From Mycolicibacterium frederiksbergense (GTDB lineage Bacteria; Actinomycetota; Actinomycetes; Mycobacteriales; Mycobacteriaceae), in assembly GCF_029893345.1 (NCBI RefSeq), contig NZ_JARXVE010000002.1, positions 124,001-188,000 on the forward strand: DNA of 64,000 nucleotides. The letters run 5' to 3'. The translations under genes were made by a program, and so were the position numbers. A model generated the notes under the pieces. The model had not been told where the DNA came from. It ran no database searches and worked only from the letters and a program-made list of their open reading frames with translations. This document shows, in pieces, positions 24,670 through 33,018 of this stretch. Numbering within the stretch: position 1 is the first letter of the stretch; each line of letters starts with the position of its first letter.

Positions 24670-26097
24670 TCAGTCGATGACGGCGGCTTCCTTGCGCTCG
24701 GTGATCGGGCGCGCCAACTCCTGCTCGTTACATATGCGCTGCAGCTTGTCCAGGGTCTCATCCAATCCCGGGCCGAGGCGCTTGCCGGGGGTGAAGGTGG
24801 CGGGCAGGTTCCGCATGCCCTGGATGACGCCGATGGTGTCGTAGTGCACGGTGCCCTCGGGATCGCACACGTAGTCCGGCATCCGGTCCAGCACCGCGGT
24901 CAGCATCGACTTGAACACCGTGCGGGCCACGTTTGACCCCACGCAGCGGTGCACTCCGATGCCGAAGCTGAAGTGCCGGTTGCCTTTTCGGTCCATGATG
25001 AGCTGGTTGGGCTGCTCGAACACCGACGGGTCGCGGTTGGCCATCGCCCAGGACAGCCACAGCCGTTCGTACTGCTTGAACTGCTGGCCCTCGACCTCTA
25101 CGTCCTCGGAGAAGGTGCGCCCATCGCCGGGTGCCGGGGTGAAGAAGCGCAGGAACTCCTCGGTGGCCGGGTCGAGTAGCATCGCGCGCTCATCGCTGAG
25201 CCGGGTGCGCTCGCCGGGGTGCTGGCCCAGCCATTCCAGGGTATGGGCGGTGAGCGCCGTGGTGGTGTCGAATCCGCCGCCGATGACGAGACCGAGGTTG
25301 CCGAGGATCTCGATATCGGGTGCCGGCTCACCGTCGATGCGCAACTGCAGCATCGCGTTGACCAGCCCCGGCCGCGGGGTTTCCCGGATCTCCATCATGT
25401 TGTTGATGATGTCGATACCCATCTCGCGGTGTTGCTCGTTGATCTTGTCCCGATCGGGGGAGTGTTCCGGGGTGTACACCGAGGCGTGGGTGGGTTCGCT
25501 GTAGACGTTCCACTTCTTCAGCTCGATACCCATCATGGCGAGGGTGAACACTGCCGGCACCACGTTGGCCAGATGCTCGACGAAGTCGATCCGGCCCGAC
25601 TCGATGTGCTCATCGAGTGCGGCGCGGGTGATCTCGTCGACGAACGGCACCCACCGCTTGATCGCCGCCGGGGACAGATAGGGGTTCAGCGCGCCGCGGT
25701 AGGCGCTGTGCTCGGGCTCGTCCATCTCCAGGATGCCGCCGCGCACCACCGTCGCACGGCTGGCCTTCGGGATTGTGATGCCCTGATACGGCGTTTCACC
25801 GCTGATGTCGTGGTGATTCGACACCGCGGGGCAGCGGGCCAACTCGAAGACATGCTTGCTGTCCGCGGCCACCCAGTGCCCGTTGTACACATCGGTCCAC
25901 GCCATCGGGCACTGGGACTGCATCTCCTCGGTGATCTTCTCGAACTGCGACCGGTACTCCGGCGTGTGCCGGTCGAAGTGGTAACTGTTCTTCTTGCGGT
26001 CGTCGTCAGTCGTGACATCGTCGGTGCTTGACGCTCTTCGCGCAAGCTGCTCATCGGTGCTGTCTGCTCTTCGCGCAAGCGGCTCATCGGAGCTCAC
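24670..26097 (-). CDS. cytochrome P450
   Basis: About 475 residues from GTG 26097, which has AAGGGAG nine nucleotides upstream; ATG 26130, overlapping the ferredoxin stop, is the alternative. The I-helix is VIGGGFDTTTA, ExxR lies in EEFLRFF, and the heme loop is FSFGIGVHRCVG with Cys385. It is longer than the other P450s in the window and has a long charged N-terminus holding a duplicated 11-residue unit (DEPLARRADST / DEQLARRASST) encoded by a 33-bp tandem repeat. It is coupled to its own 3Fe-4S ferredoxin upstream and a mycofactocin-type SDR, forming a complete oxidation operon. Confidence 0.92.
   Translation of the reverse strand: MSSDEPLARRADSTDEQLARRASSTDDVTTDDDRKKNSYHFDRHTPEYRSQFEKITEEMQSQCPMAWTDVYNGHWVAADSKHVFELARCPAVSNHHDISGETPYQGITIPKASRATVVRGGILEMDEPEHSAYRGALNPYLSPAAIKRWVPFVDEITRAALDEHIESGRIDFVEHLANVVPAVFTLAMMGIELKKWNVYSEPTHASVYTPEHSPDRDKINEQHREMGIDIINNMMEIRETPRPGLVNAMLQLRIDGEPAPDIEILGNLGLVIGGGFDTTTALTAHTLEWLGQHPGERTRLSDERAMLLDPATEEFLRFFTPAPGDGRTFSEDVEVEGQQFKQYERLWLSWAMANRDPSVFEQPNQLIMDRKGNRHFSFGIGVHRCVGSNVARTVFKSMLTAVLDRMPDYVCDPEGTVHYDTIGVIQGMRNLPATFTPGKRLGPGLDETLDKLQRICNEQELARPITERKEAAVID
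26034..26088 (-). repeat. tandem 33-bp repeat carrying GATGAGC..CTTGCGCGAAGAG words
   Basis: Two 22-nt copies (26034-26055 and 26067-26088) differ at one base and are spaced 33 bp, exactly 11 codons, within the P450 N-terminal coding region. A third copy, lacking one base, is at 29705. Confidence 0.75.
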
Positions 26098-26129
26098 GGC
26101 GTTGTCTCCCTTGATATTTCGGGTCGGCA

Positions 26130-26324
26130 TCAATCTTCGATGACAATGGCTTGCTCGGGGCAGGAGTGTGCGGCCTCGCGCACCGCGTCCTCCTGATCCG
26201 GGGGCACTATTTCGGAAACCGGTGACGAGTGACCGTCGACGTCGTCGAGGACGAACGAGTCCGGCGCGATCATCGAGCACAGGGTGTGTCCCTGGCAGCG
26301 ACTGGCATCGACCGAAACCTTCAC
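26130..26324 (-). CDS. 3Fe-4S ferredoxin of the P450 operon
   Basis: A 64-residue ferredoxin from GTG 26324 behind AAAGGAG. The ligands are C10 and C16 (CQGHTLC) and C55 (CPEQAI); His sits in the centre of the first motif, as is common for mycobacterial P450 ferredoxins. The spacing is identical to the ferredoxin at 2813. It directly precedes the P450 and shares a base with that gene's alternative start, so it is very likely its electron donor. Upstream frames to 26405 add a Thr-rich head without a ribosome-binding site. Confidence 0.93.
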   Translation of the reverse strand: MKVSVDASRCQGHTLCSMIAPDSFVLDDVDGHSSPVSEIVPPDQEDAVREAAHSCPEQAIVIED

Positions 26325-26358
26325 TACGCCAACTCCTTTCGAATCAATTGATACGACA

Positions 26359-27219
26359 TCACACGTGGTAGTCGTACCACTTGAGGTAGCCGCCGGCGTC
26401 GACACGCAGTTGCATACCGGTGACGAATCGCGATTCGTCGGAGGCCAGCCACAGCACCGCGTTGCTGATGTCCTCGGGCTCGATGAAGTTGACCTTCATC
26501 GCCTGCTGCACACCGAACACCGGCTCGGCGTCGGCGCGGGTGGGGTGCTCCAGATCCGGTCGGAACGAGCGGTACATCGGCTCGCTCTGCAGCATGTTGG
26601 TATTGCAGTTGGTGGGGTGGATGACGTTGGCGCGGATACCGCGCACCGCCAGTTCGGTGGCCAGCGCATGCACGTATTCGGAGATCAGCCGCTTGGAGAC
26701 CATGTAGCCCATGCCGCCAGGATCGGCGCCCGGGTTGGGCTTGTTGTGGGCGTCCATCAGCGCGGCGGCCGATGCGGTCGCAATGATCGAAGCGCCCTCC
26801 TTGAGGTGCGGCAGCGCGACCTGGATGGCGTTGATGGTGCCCACGAAGTTGGTGTTGATGCCGTCGGTCCAGGCTTGCATCGCGGGCTCGCCCTTCATCG
26901 CGGCGATGCCGGCCTGCGCCACGACGATGTCGAGCTTGCCAAACTCCGCGAGCCCCGATTCCAGAGCGCTCCGCAACTCAGCCTCGTTGCGGACATCGGC
27001 CTGGGCGGTGACGATGCGCCGGCCGGTCTTCTCGACGAAGTGCTTGGTCTCTTCGAGGTCTTCTGCCGTGGCCATCGCATAGCCGACGGTGTCGTAGTTC
27101 TTGCAGATATCGACCGCGATGATGTCGGCGCCCTCTTCAGCCAGCCGGACTGCATGACTGCGGCCCTGACCGCGTGCCGCGCCGGTGATGAATGCGACCT
27201 TGCCTTCTACACGTCCCAC
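26359..27219 (-). CDS. mycofactocin-coupled SDR
   Basis: A 286-residue paralogue of the SDR at 23375, with VAFITGAARGQGRSHA, the group-specific insert YAMATAEDLEETKHF after IIAVDICKNY, VAQAG in place of NAG, and YMVSKR as the catalytic Tyr/Lys. The start is GTG 27219 with GAAAGGACAT upstream. It probably oxidises the alcohol made by the P450 downstream, passing electrons to mycofactocin (known for the family, inferred here). It is 47 bp downstream of another SDR in the same minus operon. Confidence 0.9.
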   Translation of the reverse strand: MGRVEGKVAFITGAARGQGRSHAVRLAEEGADIIAVDICKNYDTVGYAMATAEDLEETKHFVEKTGRRIVTAQADVRNEAELRSALESGLAEFGKLDIVVAQAGIAAMKGEPAMQAWTDGINTNFVGTINAIQVALPHLKEGASIIATASAAALMDAHNKPNPGADPGGMGYMVSKRLISEYVHALATELAVRGIRANVIHPTNCNTNMLQSEPMYRSFRPDLEHPTRADAEPVFGVQQAMKVNFIEPEDISNAVLWLASDESRFVTGMQLRVDAGGYLKWYDYHV

Positions 27220-27266
27220 TGCATATGTCCTTTCGCTGATGGTGTTTCGTGCGCGTGGCGTGCGCG

Positions 27267-27968
27267 TCAGGTGTTACGGCCGCCGTTGACGCCGAGAATC
27301 TGCCCGGTGATGTAGCCGGCCTCCTCGGAGATGAAGAAGGCGCAGGCCGCGGCGATGTCCTCGGGCTTGCCCATCCGGCGCACCGGCGTCTGGGCGATCT
27401 GCTTGTCGGTGTCGCCGAGGAAGCCCTTGCCTTCGGCCTTGCGCAGCATTGGGGTGTCGATGAAGCCCGGCGGCACGGCGTTGACCGTGATGCCGCTGGG
27501 GCCGAGTTCCAGCGCCAGGCTCTTGGTCAGGCCGTTCACCGCGGACTTCGCCGCAACATATGGCGACATGAAGGGCTGGCCCGAATGCGTGCTCGACGAG
27601 GAGATGTTGACGATGCGGCCCCAGCCGGCCTCGAGCATGTCGGGCAATGCCGCCTGGATGCAGTGGAATACGCCGTTGAGGTTGACGTCGATGATCTGCT
27701 GCCACTTCTCGAACGAGACGTCGGTGAAGCGCTTGAAGCAGTCCAGGCCGGCGGCGTTGACCAACACCGAGATCGGGCCGAGCTGGGCGCGAACCGCATT
27801 GAGTGCCGCATCGACCGCGGCGCGGTCGGTCACGTCGGCAACATGAGCGAACTCATCGTCGGACGGCTGCAGGTCGAGCGTTGCGACATTGAGGCCGTCA
27901 GCACGCAGCCGGGCGGCGATGGCCGCACCGATGCCTGAACCTCCTCCGGTGACGACGGCATTCTTCAT
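27267..27968 (-). CDS. SDR oxidoreductase (FabG-like)
   Basis: A 233-residue classical SDR: AVVTGGGSGIGAAIA, NAAG, the Ser in NISSSSTHSG and YxxxK in YVAAKSAV, with the C-terminus GYITGQILGVNGGRNT typical of 3-oxoacyl reductase/acetoacetyl-CoA reductase-like enzymes. It is the first gene of the minus operon SDR-SDR-ferredoxin-P450 and diverges from the aldehyde dehydrogenase across a 265-bp region with GAGAAY sites. It acts on a hydroxy- or oxo-intermediate, possibly a hydroxyacyl-CoA. Confidence 0.9.
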   Translation of the reverse strand: MKNAVVTGGGSGIGAAIAARLRADGLNVATLDLQPSDDEFAHVADVTDRAAVDAALNAVRAQLGPISVLVNAAGLDCFKRFTDVSFEKWQQIIDVNLNGVFHCIQAALPDMLEAGWGRIVNISSSSTHSGQPFMSPYVAAKSAVNGLTKSLALELGPSGITVNAVPPGFIDTPMLRKAEGKGFLGDTDKQIAQTPVRRMGKPEDIAAACAFFISEEAGYITGQILGVNGGRNT

Positions 27969-28034
27969 GGCAGTTCTCCGGGCGCCGGGCGCAGCCGGGT
28001 TTTCTCAGGGGTCAAGAATCATCCTTCCGATTAT

Positions 28035-28049
28035 GAGAACCGTACTCTC
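28035..28049. promoter_or_regulatory. operator-like GAGAAC-N3-ACTCTC
   Basis: A member of the GAGAAY-N3-RTTCTC family with one mismatch, 67 bp upstream of the SDR at 27968. Confidence 0.45.
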
Positions 28050-28154
28050 GGAATGCTGTGAACCGCAAGATCCGCGCGCAACCTGCGCACCGCCAGTGCG
28101 GGCGGCGGATTCGCGGCGAATAGGGCATGACTAGCCAATCTAGCTTTCACTTGA

Positions 28155-28195
28155 GTTCTCATCGGGCGAATGTATGATTCGCCGGTGATGAGAAT
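28155..28195. promoter_or_regulatory. nested palindrome upstream of aldehyde dehydrogenase
   Basis: Outer arms GTTCTCATC and GATGAGAAT enclose an inner GGCGAAT-gtatg-ATTCGCC. The outer arms carry the same GAGAAY half-sites as the other operators. It lies 38 bp before the aldehyde dehydrogenase start. Confidence 0.5.
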
Positions 28196-28233
28196 GAAAT
28201 TTCCATCACAGTGTGAAACGCCTGAGGAGGATG

Positions 28234-29706
28234 ATGCAGGAAACGCCGACCATCGCGGAAGAACAGCGGGCCGACCGGAAGCTGCTGATCGGCGGAGAGC
28301 TGCGCGAAACCCCGCGGACGTTTCCTTCCGTCAATCCGGCAACCGGTGCGGTGTTCGGCTACGCGCCGGACGCAACGGTCGCCGAAGCAGAGGCCGCGGT
28401 CGCCGCAGCCAGGCAGGCATTCGACACCACCGACTGGTCCACCAACACCGAACTGCGGGTGCGTTGCCTGGAGCAGTTCCATCAGGCCCTGATCGAGCAT
28501 CGCGACGAGCTGGCCGCACTGACCACCACCGAAGTGGGGGCCACCGCGGCGCTGTGCGCCGGTGCGCAGCTGGACGGACCGATCGACATCGTGCGGTACT
28601 ACGCCGAGCTGCTCAAGACCTACCCGCTGACCGAGGACCTCGGAAACATCGAGAGCCGCGGCATGCAGCATCACCGCTGGGTGGAAAAGGAAGCGGCCGG
28701 CGTGGTGGCCGCGATCATCGCCTACAACTATCCGAACCAGCTGGCGCTGGCCAAGCTGGCGCCGGCCCTGGCCGCCGGCTGCACCGTGGTGCTGAAATCC
28801 GCTCCGGACACCCCGTTGATCACGCTGGCTCTCGGCGAGCTGATCGCCAACCACACCGACATCCCGGCCGGCGTCGTCAACGTGCTGTCGGGCGCGGATC
28901 CGGAGGTGGGCGCGGTGCTCACCACCAGCCCCGACGTCGACATGGTCACCTTCACCGGTTCCACGCCCACCGGCCGGCGCATCATGGCCGCGGCCAGTGA
29001 GACCTTGAAGAAGGTATTCCTTGAGCTCGGCGGCAAGTCCGCCGCGATCATCCTCGACGACGCCGACTTCAACACCGCCGCCGTGTTCTCGGCGTTCAGC
29101 ATGGTCACCCACGCCGGTCAGGGCTGCGCGCTGACCTCGCGGCTGCTGGTGCCGGCCAAACACAAGGACGAGATCGTCGAGCTGATCAAGACCAACTTCA
29201 GCCATGTGCGGTTCGGTGACCCGACCGATCCGAAGACCTACATGGGGCCGCTGATCAGCGAGAAGCAGCGCGACAAGGTCGACGGCTTGGTCAAAAGGGC
29301 CGTGGCCGCAGGGGCGACGTTGGTCACCGGCGGGGAGAAGGTCGACCCGGGCTTCTTCTACACGCCCACATTGCTGGCCGATGTGGACCCGGACAGCGAG
29401 ATCGCCCAGGAAGAGGTCTTCGGGCCGGTGCTGACCGTGATCGCCTATGAAGACGACGACGACGCGGTGCGCATCGCCAACAACTCGATCTACGGGCTGT
29501 CCGGCGCGGTGTTCGGCAGTGAGGACCGTGCGCTGGCCGTGGCCCGACGGATTCGGACCGGGACGTTCTCCATCAACGGCGGCAACTACTTCAGCCCCGA
29601 CAGTCCGTTCGGCGGATATAAGCAGTCGGGCATCGGCCGGGAGATGGGCGCCGCAGGGCTCGAGGAGTTCCTGGAGTCCAAGACCTTTGCCCGGGTGGTG
29701 GGCTGA
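28234..29706 (+). CDS. aldehyde dehydrogenase
   Basis: A 490-residue aldehyde dehydrogenase. Motifs: AYNYPNQLAL in the cofactor loop (PWN replaced by YNY), FTGSTPTGRRIMA, LELGGKSAAII and the nucleophile GQGCALTSRL (Cys298). TGAGGAGG precedes two ATGs (28231 and 28234); the second has the better spacing. It is a paralogue of the enzyme at 19243 and likewise sits beside SDR/P450 genes. It is followed after 28 bp by a CoA transferase, suggesting that the acid it forms is then activated to a CoA ester. Confidence 0.92.
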   Translation: MQETPTIAEEQRADRKLLIGGELRETPRTFPSVNPATGAVFGYAPDATVAEAEAAVAAARQAFDTTDWSTNTELRVRCLEQFHQALIEHRDELAALTTTEVGATAALCAGAQLDGPIDIVRYYAELLKTYPLTEDLGNIESRGMQHHRWVEKEAAGVVAAIIAYNYPNQLALAKLAPALAAGCTVVLKSAPDTPLITLALGELIANHTDIPAGVVNVLSGADPEVGAVLTTSPDVDMVTFTGSTPTGRRIMAAASETLKKVFLELGGKSAAIILDDADFNTAAVFSAFSMVTHAGQGCALTSRLLVPAKHKDEIVELIKTNFSHVRFGDPTDPKTYMGPLISEKQRDKVDGLVKRAVAAGATLVTGGEKVDPGFFYTPTLLADVDPDSEIAQEEVFGPVLTVIAYEDDDDAVRIANNSIYGLSGAVFGSEDRALAVARRIRTGTFSINGGNYFSPDSPFGGYKQSGIGREMGAAGLEEFLESKTFARVVG

Positions 29707-29725
29707 TGAGCGCTTGCGCGAAGAG
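29705..29725 (+). repeat. single copy of the GATGAGCGCTTGCGCGAAGAG word
   Basis: Lies between the aldehyde dehydrogenase stop and the CoA-transferase start and supplies the GAAGAGGAG ribosome-binding site. It matches the duplicated word at 26034 (minus strand) apart from one missing base. Confidence 0.65.
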
Positions 29726-29734
29726 GAGACAACA

Positions 29735-30943
29735 ATGACCGGCCCGCTGGCGGGCATCCGCGTTCTTGAGGTGGCCATGTACGGCTTCGTGCCGTCGGCC
29801 GGCGCGGTGCTGGGAGAGTGGGGTGCCGACGTCATCAAGGTTGAGCACGCCGTCACCGGTGATCCGCAGCGCGGCCTGCGCCAGACCGGGCCGCTGCGGG
29901 TCGAGGGTGATCCCAACCCGAACATCGAGCACGCCAACCGCGGCAAGCGCAGCATCGGGTTGGACATGTCGGTGCCGGAGGGCAAAGAGGTTCTGCTGGA
30001 GCTGGCCAAAAAAGCCGACGTGTTCCTGACCAGCTTCCTGCCCGGCCACCGGCAGAAGTTCGGCATCGACGTCGAGGACATCCGCGCGGTGAACCCGAAC
30101 ATCATCTACGCCCGCGGCAGTGCGCTGGGGCCGCGCGGCGACGAATCGGTCAAGGGCGGCTACGACATGACCGCCTTCTGGTGCCGGGCCGGCACCGCGG
30201 CGACGATCACCCCGCCAGGCATCGAGGGCATGATCGGCCCGCCCGGGCCCGCCTACGGCGACACCATCTCGGGCACCAACCTGGCCGGCGGTATCGCGGC
30301 GGCGCTGTTCAAGCGGGAGCGCACCGGCGAGCCGTCGATCGTGGACGTATCGCTGCTGGGCAGCGGCCTGTGGTCGATGGGCCATACCATCGCGCTCACC
30401 TCGCACCTGCAGCAGCTGATGGTGCAGCCGGCGCCGGGTGTGCACGGCTCGCCGATCAACCCGCTCGTCGGGCTGTACGGGACCGCCGACGATCGCTACA
30501 TCTCGTTCGTGATGATGCAGCCGACCAAGTTCTGGGCCGACGTCTGCCGGCACATGGACCTGGAGCGGTACATCGACGACCCGAGGTTCGCCACCGCCGA
30601 ATCGTTCGCGCAGCACACTCCCGCCGCGGTCGAGATCCTTTCCGAGGCAATGAAAAAGCGGACTTTGCCAGAGTGGAGCGAGCGATTCGCCACGCTGGCC
30701 GGACCGTGGGCTCCGGTACAGGACACCCTGCAGGCCGCTCAGGACGCCCAGATCCGGGCCAACGAGTACCTGGTGCAGGCGGGTGAGCTCGAGTTGGTGG
30801 CCAACCCAGTGCAATTCGACGTCACGGCGCCGAGCCCCGGGCCGGCACCAGGCTTCGCCGAACAGACCGACGACATCCTGGCCGAGCTTGGCCTGGACTG
30901 GGACCGCATCATCGAACTCAAGACCGTCGGCGCCGTCACCTAG
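29735..30943 (+). CDS. CaiB/BaiF family (class III) CoA transferase
   Basis: A 402-residue class III CoA transferase: PLAGIRVLEVAMYGFVPSAG at the start, ADVIKVEH, and the catalytic Asp in AYGDTISGTNLAGGI (GDxxxG context). GAAGAGGAGACAACA precedes the ATG. The family moves CoA from one acyl-CoA to a free acid through an aspartyl-CoA anhydride. With the aldehyde dehydrogenase just upstream it probably activates the acid product of the SDR/P450 module. The gene is last before the 394-bp gap in front of the mce operon. Confidence 0.92.
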   Translation: MTGPLAGIRVLEVAMYGFVPSAGAVLGEWGADVIKVEHAVTGDPQRGLRQTGPLRVEGDPNPNIEHANRGKRSIGLDMSVPEGKEVLLELAKKADVFLTSFLPGHRQKFGIDVEDIRAVNPNIIYARGSALGPRGDESVKGGYDMTAFWCRAGTAATITPPGIEGMIGPPGPAYGDTISGTNLAGGIAAALFKRERTGEPSIVDVSLLGSGLWSMGHTIALTSHLQQLMVQPAPGVHGSPINPLVGLYGTADDRYISFVMMQPTKFWADVCRHMDLERYIDDPRFATAESFAQHTPAAVEILSEAMKKRTLPEWSERFATLAGPWAPVQDTLQAAQDAQIRANEYLVQAGELELVANPVQFDVTAPSPGPAPGFAEQTDDILAELGLDWDRIIELKTVGAVT

Positions 30944-31337
30944 GCCGCCATCGACATGCTTTTCATCGCTTCCATCGGGACTTGCCCACCGATGCCGGGA
31001 ACCCTTGCATCCGTGGATATCCGGCGTTCGCTCCGCGTTGAGCGTGGGCCACGGCCCGCACGACACATCGGTGCGCCGATACGAAGGACAGTGGCCCCAA
31101 TTGCCAACTACCGGAGCAAGTTCTGCGTTATTTGCCCGCGAGGTGCGGGCCCAGTCCGCTACCATCGGCCAACCGGGGCGGATCCGCGAGTCGGAGATTG
31201 CGCCATGACCCTGGTCGGGCCGGAGGTCGCGCAATGTGAAGCCATAGATCAGGCCGATAGTGCACAGGTAGGCGTGGTACACAACATCGGTGGGCCGACC
31301 ACGGTGTCGGCAGTCACCAGCCGGGACAGGAACGCTC
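30944..31337 (+). promoter_or_regulatory. mce operon upstream region with two ATCGGTG-type repeats
   Basis: A 394-bp non-coding stretch. ATCGG-TGCG-CCGAT (31067-31080) and ATCGG-TGGG-CCGA (31286-31298) are nearly identical inverted repeats, candidate operators for the yrbE/mce operon. GACAGGAACG just before 31338 is the likely ribosome-binding site. No GAGAAY palindrome was found here. Open frames crossing it look non-coding. Confidence 0.45.
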
Positions 31338-32135
31338 ATGGCAGATAAATGGTCGACCGGAGTCTCGCTGGCACGCAATCTGTCCGGCCCGATGCAGGCC
31401 ATCGGAGCCCTGTTTGCGATGTCGCTGGACGCCATCCGGTTCATCTTCAAGAGACCGTTCCAGTGGCGGGAGTTCCTGGAGCAGTGCTGGTTCGTGGCGC
31501 GGGTGTCGATGGCACCCACGTTGTTGGTCGCGATCCCGTTCACGGTGCTGGTGAGCTTCACGCTCAACATCCTGTTGCGGGAACTGGGTGCGGCCGATCT
31601 GTCCGGCGCGGGGGCGGCGTTCGGCGCGGTGACCCAGTTGGGTCCGATGGTGACGGTGCTGATCGTGGCCGGTGCCGGGGCGACAGCCATGTGTGCAGAT
31701 CTGGGCTCGCGCACGATCCGCGAGGAGATCGACGCGATGGAGGTGCTGGGGATCAATCCGATACAGCGTCTGGTCACTCCGCGGATGCTGGCGTCAGGCC
31801 TGGTGGCGCTGCTGCTCAACAGCCTGGTGGTGATCATCGGCATCCTGGGCGGCTACGTGTTCTCGGTGTTCATCCAGGACGTGAACCCGGGAGCGTTCGC
31901 GGCCGGTATCACGCTGCTGACCGGCGTTCCCGAGGTGATCATCTCGTGCGTCAAGGCCGCACTGTTCGGCTTGATTGCCGGGCTGGTGGCCTGCTACCGC
32001 GGACTGACGATCAGCGGTGGCGGCGCCAAGGCGGTGGGCAACGCGGTCAACGAGACCGTGGTGTACGCCTTCATGGCGTTGTTCGTGATCAACGTGGTGG
32101 TGACCGCGATCGGTATCCGGATGACGGCGCACTGA
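31338..32135 (+). CDS. yrbEA: YrbE/MlaE-type permease subunit A of the Mce transporter
   Basis: A 265-residue integral membrane protein of the MlaE/YrbE permease family with about five transmembrane segments. The family loop REEIDAMEVLGINPIQRL (EExDA motif that contacts the ATPase) and NAVNETVVYAF near the end are clear. With YrbEB it forms the inner-membrane channel of the Mce lipid importer, driven by an MceG-type ATPase that is not in this window. The ATG at 31338 is chosen because earlier in-frame codons lack a ribosome-binding site. First gene of an eight-gene operon. Confidence 0.95.
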   Translation: MADKWSTGVSLARNLSGPMQAIGALFAMSLDAIRFIFKRPFQWREFLEQCWFVARVSMAPTLLVAIPFTVLVSFTLNILLRELGAADLSGAGAAFGAVTQLGPMVTVLIVAGAGATAMCADLGSRTIREEIDAMEVLGINPIQRLVTPRMLASGLVALLLNSLVVIIGILGGYVFSVFIQDVNPGAFAAGITLLTGVPEVIISCVKAALFGLIAGLVACYRGLTISGGGAKAVGNAVNETVVYAFMALFVINVVVTAIGIRMTAH

Positions 32136-32151
32136 GGCGGGCTGAAACGTT

Positions 32152-33009
32152 ATGGGAACTTTGACCATCCTGCGGACCACGTATCCGCGACTGACCAAAC
32201 AGCTGATCAAGCCGGTGTCCATATTGAGCCGGATTGGTGACCACACCCTGTTCTATGCCAAGGCGCTGGCCGGCACCCCACATGCCGCACTGCACTACCG
32301 CAAGGAACTTGTCCGGCTGATCGCCGAGATATCCATGGGCGCAGGAACTTTGGCGATGATCGGCGGCACGGTGGTGATCGTGGGGTTCTTGACCCTGGCC
32401 ACCGGCGGTGTGCTGGCGATCCAGGGCTATTCCTCGCTCGGGAATATCGGCATCGAAGCCCTCACCGGGTTCCTGGCGGCGTTCATCAACGTCCGCATCG
32501 CCGCGCCGGTGGTGGCCGGGATCGGACTGGCCGCCACCTTCGGCGCGGGCGTCACCGCCCAACTGGGGGCGATGCGGATCAACGAGGAGATCGACGCGCT
32601 GGAATCCATGGCGATCCGGCCGGTCGAGTACCTGGTGTCGACCCGCATCGTGGCCGGGATGATCGCGATCACCCCGCTGTACGCAATCGCGGTGATCCTG
32701 TCCTTCTTGGCTTCCCAGTTCACAACGGTCGTGCTGCTCGGGCAGTCCGGCGGCCTCTACAACCACTACTTCACCACGTTCCTCAACCCGATCGACCTGT
32801 TGTGGTCATTTCTGCAGGCCGTCCTGATGGCCATCACTATTCTGTTGATTCACACCTACTTTGGTTATTTCGCCACCGGCGGTCCCTCTGGTGTGGGAGT
32901 AGCGGTCGGGAATGCGGTGCGGACCTCGCTGATCGTCGTGGTCTCGGTGACGCTGCTGGTGTCGCTGTCGGTATACGGCTCCAACGGAAACTTCAACCTG
33001 TCAGGCTAG
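32152..33009 (+). CDS. yrbEB: YrbE/MlaE-type permease subunit B of the Mce transporter
   Basis: A 285-residue paralogue of YrbEA, with GAMRINEEIDALESMAIRPVE as the EExDA loop and several transmembrane helices (for example residues 60-80 and 245-280). Sixteen bases separate it from yrbEA and nine from mceA, so all are one transcript. It pairs with YrbEA in the permease dimer. Confidence 0.95.
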   Translation: MGTLTILRTTYPRLTKQLIKPVSILSRIGDHTLFYAKALAGTPHAALHYRKELVRLIAEISMGAGTLAMIGGTVVIVGFLTLATGGVLAIQGYSSLGNIGIEALTGFLAAFINVRIAAPVVAGIGLAATFGAGVTAQLGAMRINEEIDALESMAIRPVEYLVSTRIVAGMIAITPLYAIAVILSFLASQFTTVVLLGQSGGLYNHYFTTFLNPIDLLWSFLQAVLMAITILLIHTYFGYFATGGPSGVGVAVGNAVRTSLIVVVSVTLLVSLSVYGSNGNFNLSG

Positions 33010-33018
33010 GGAGCAGAG

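Noticed and set aside
23375..27219. A local mycofactocin biosynthesis cluster
   Set aside because: Only two mycofactocin-coupled SDRs are present; no precursor peptide, radical SAM or other mft gene was found in the window.
28159..31843. Long minus-strand frames (648 and 750 codons) opposite the aldehyde dehydrogenase and CoA transferase
   Set aside because: Both plus-strand genes have clear catalytic motifs; the minus products are low-complexity shadows.
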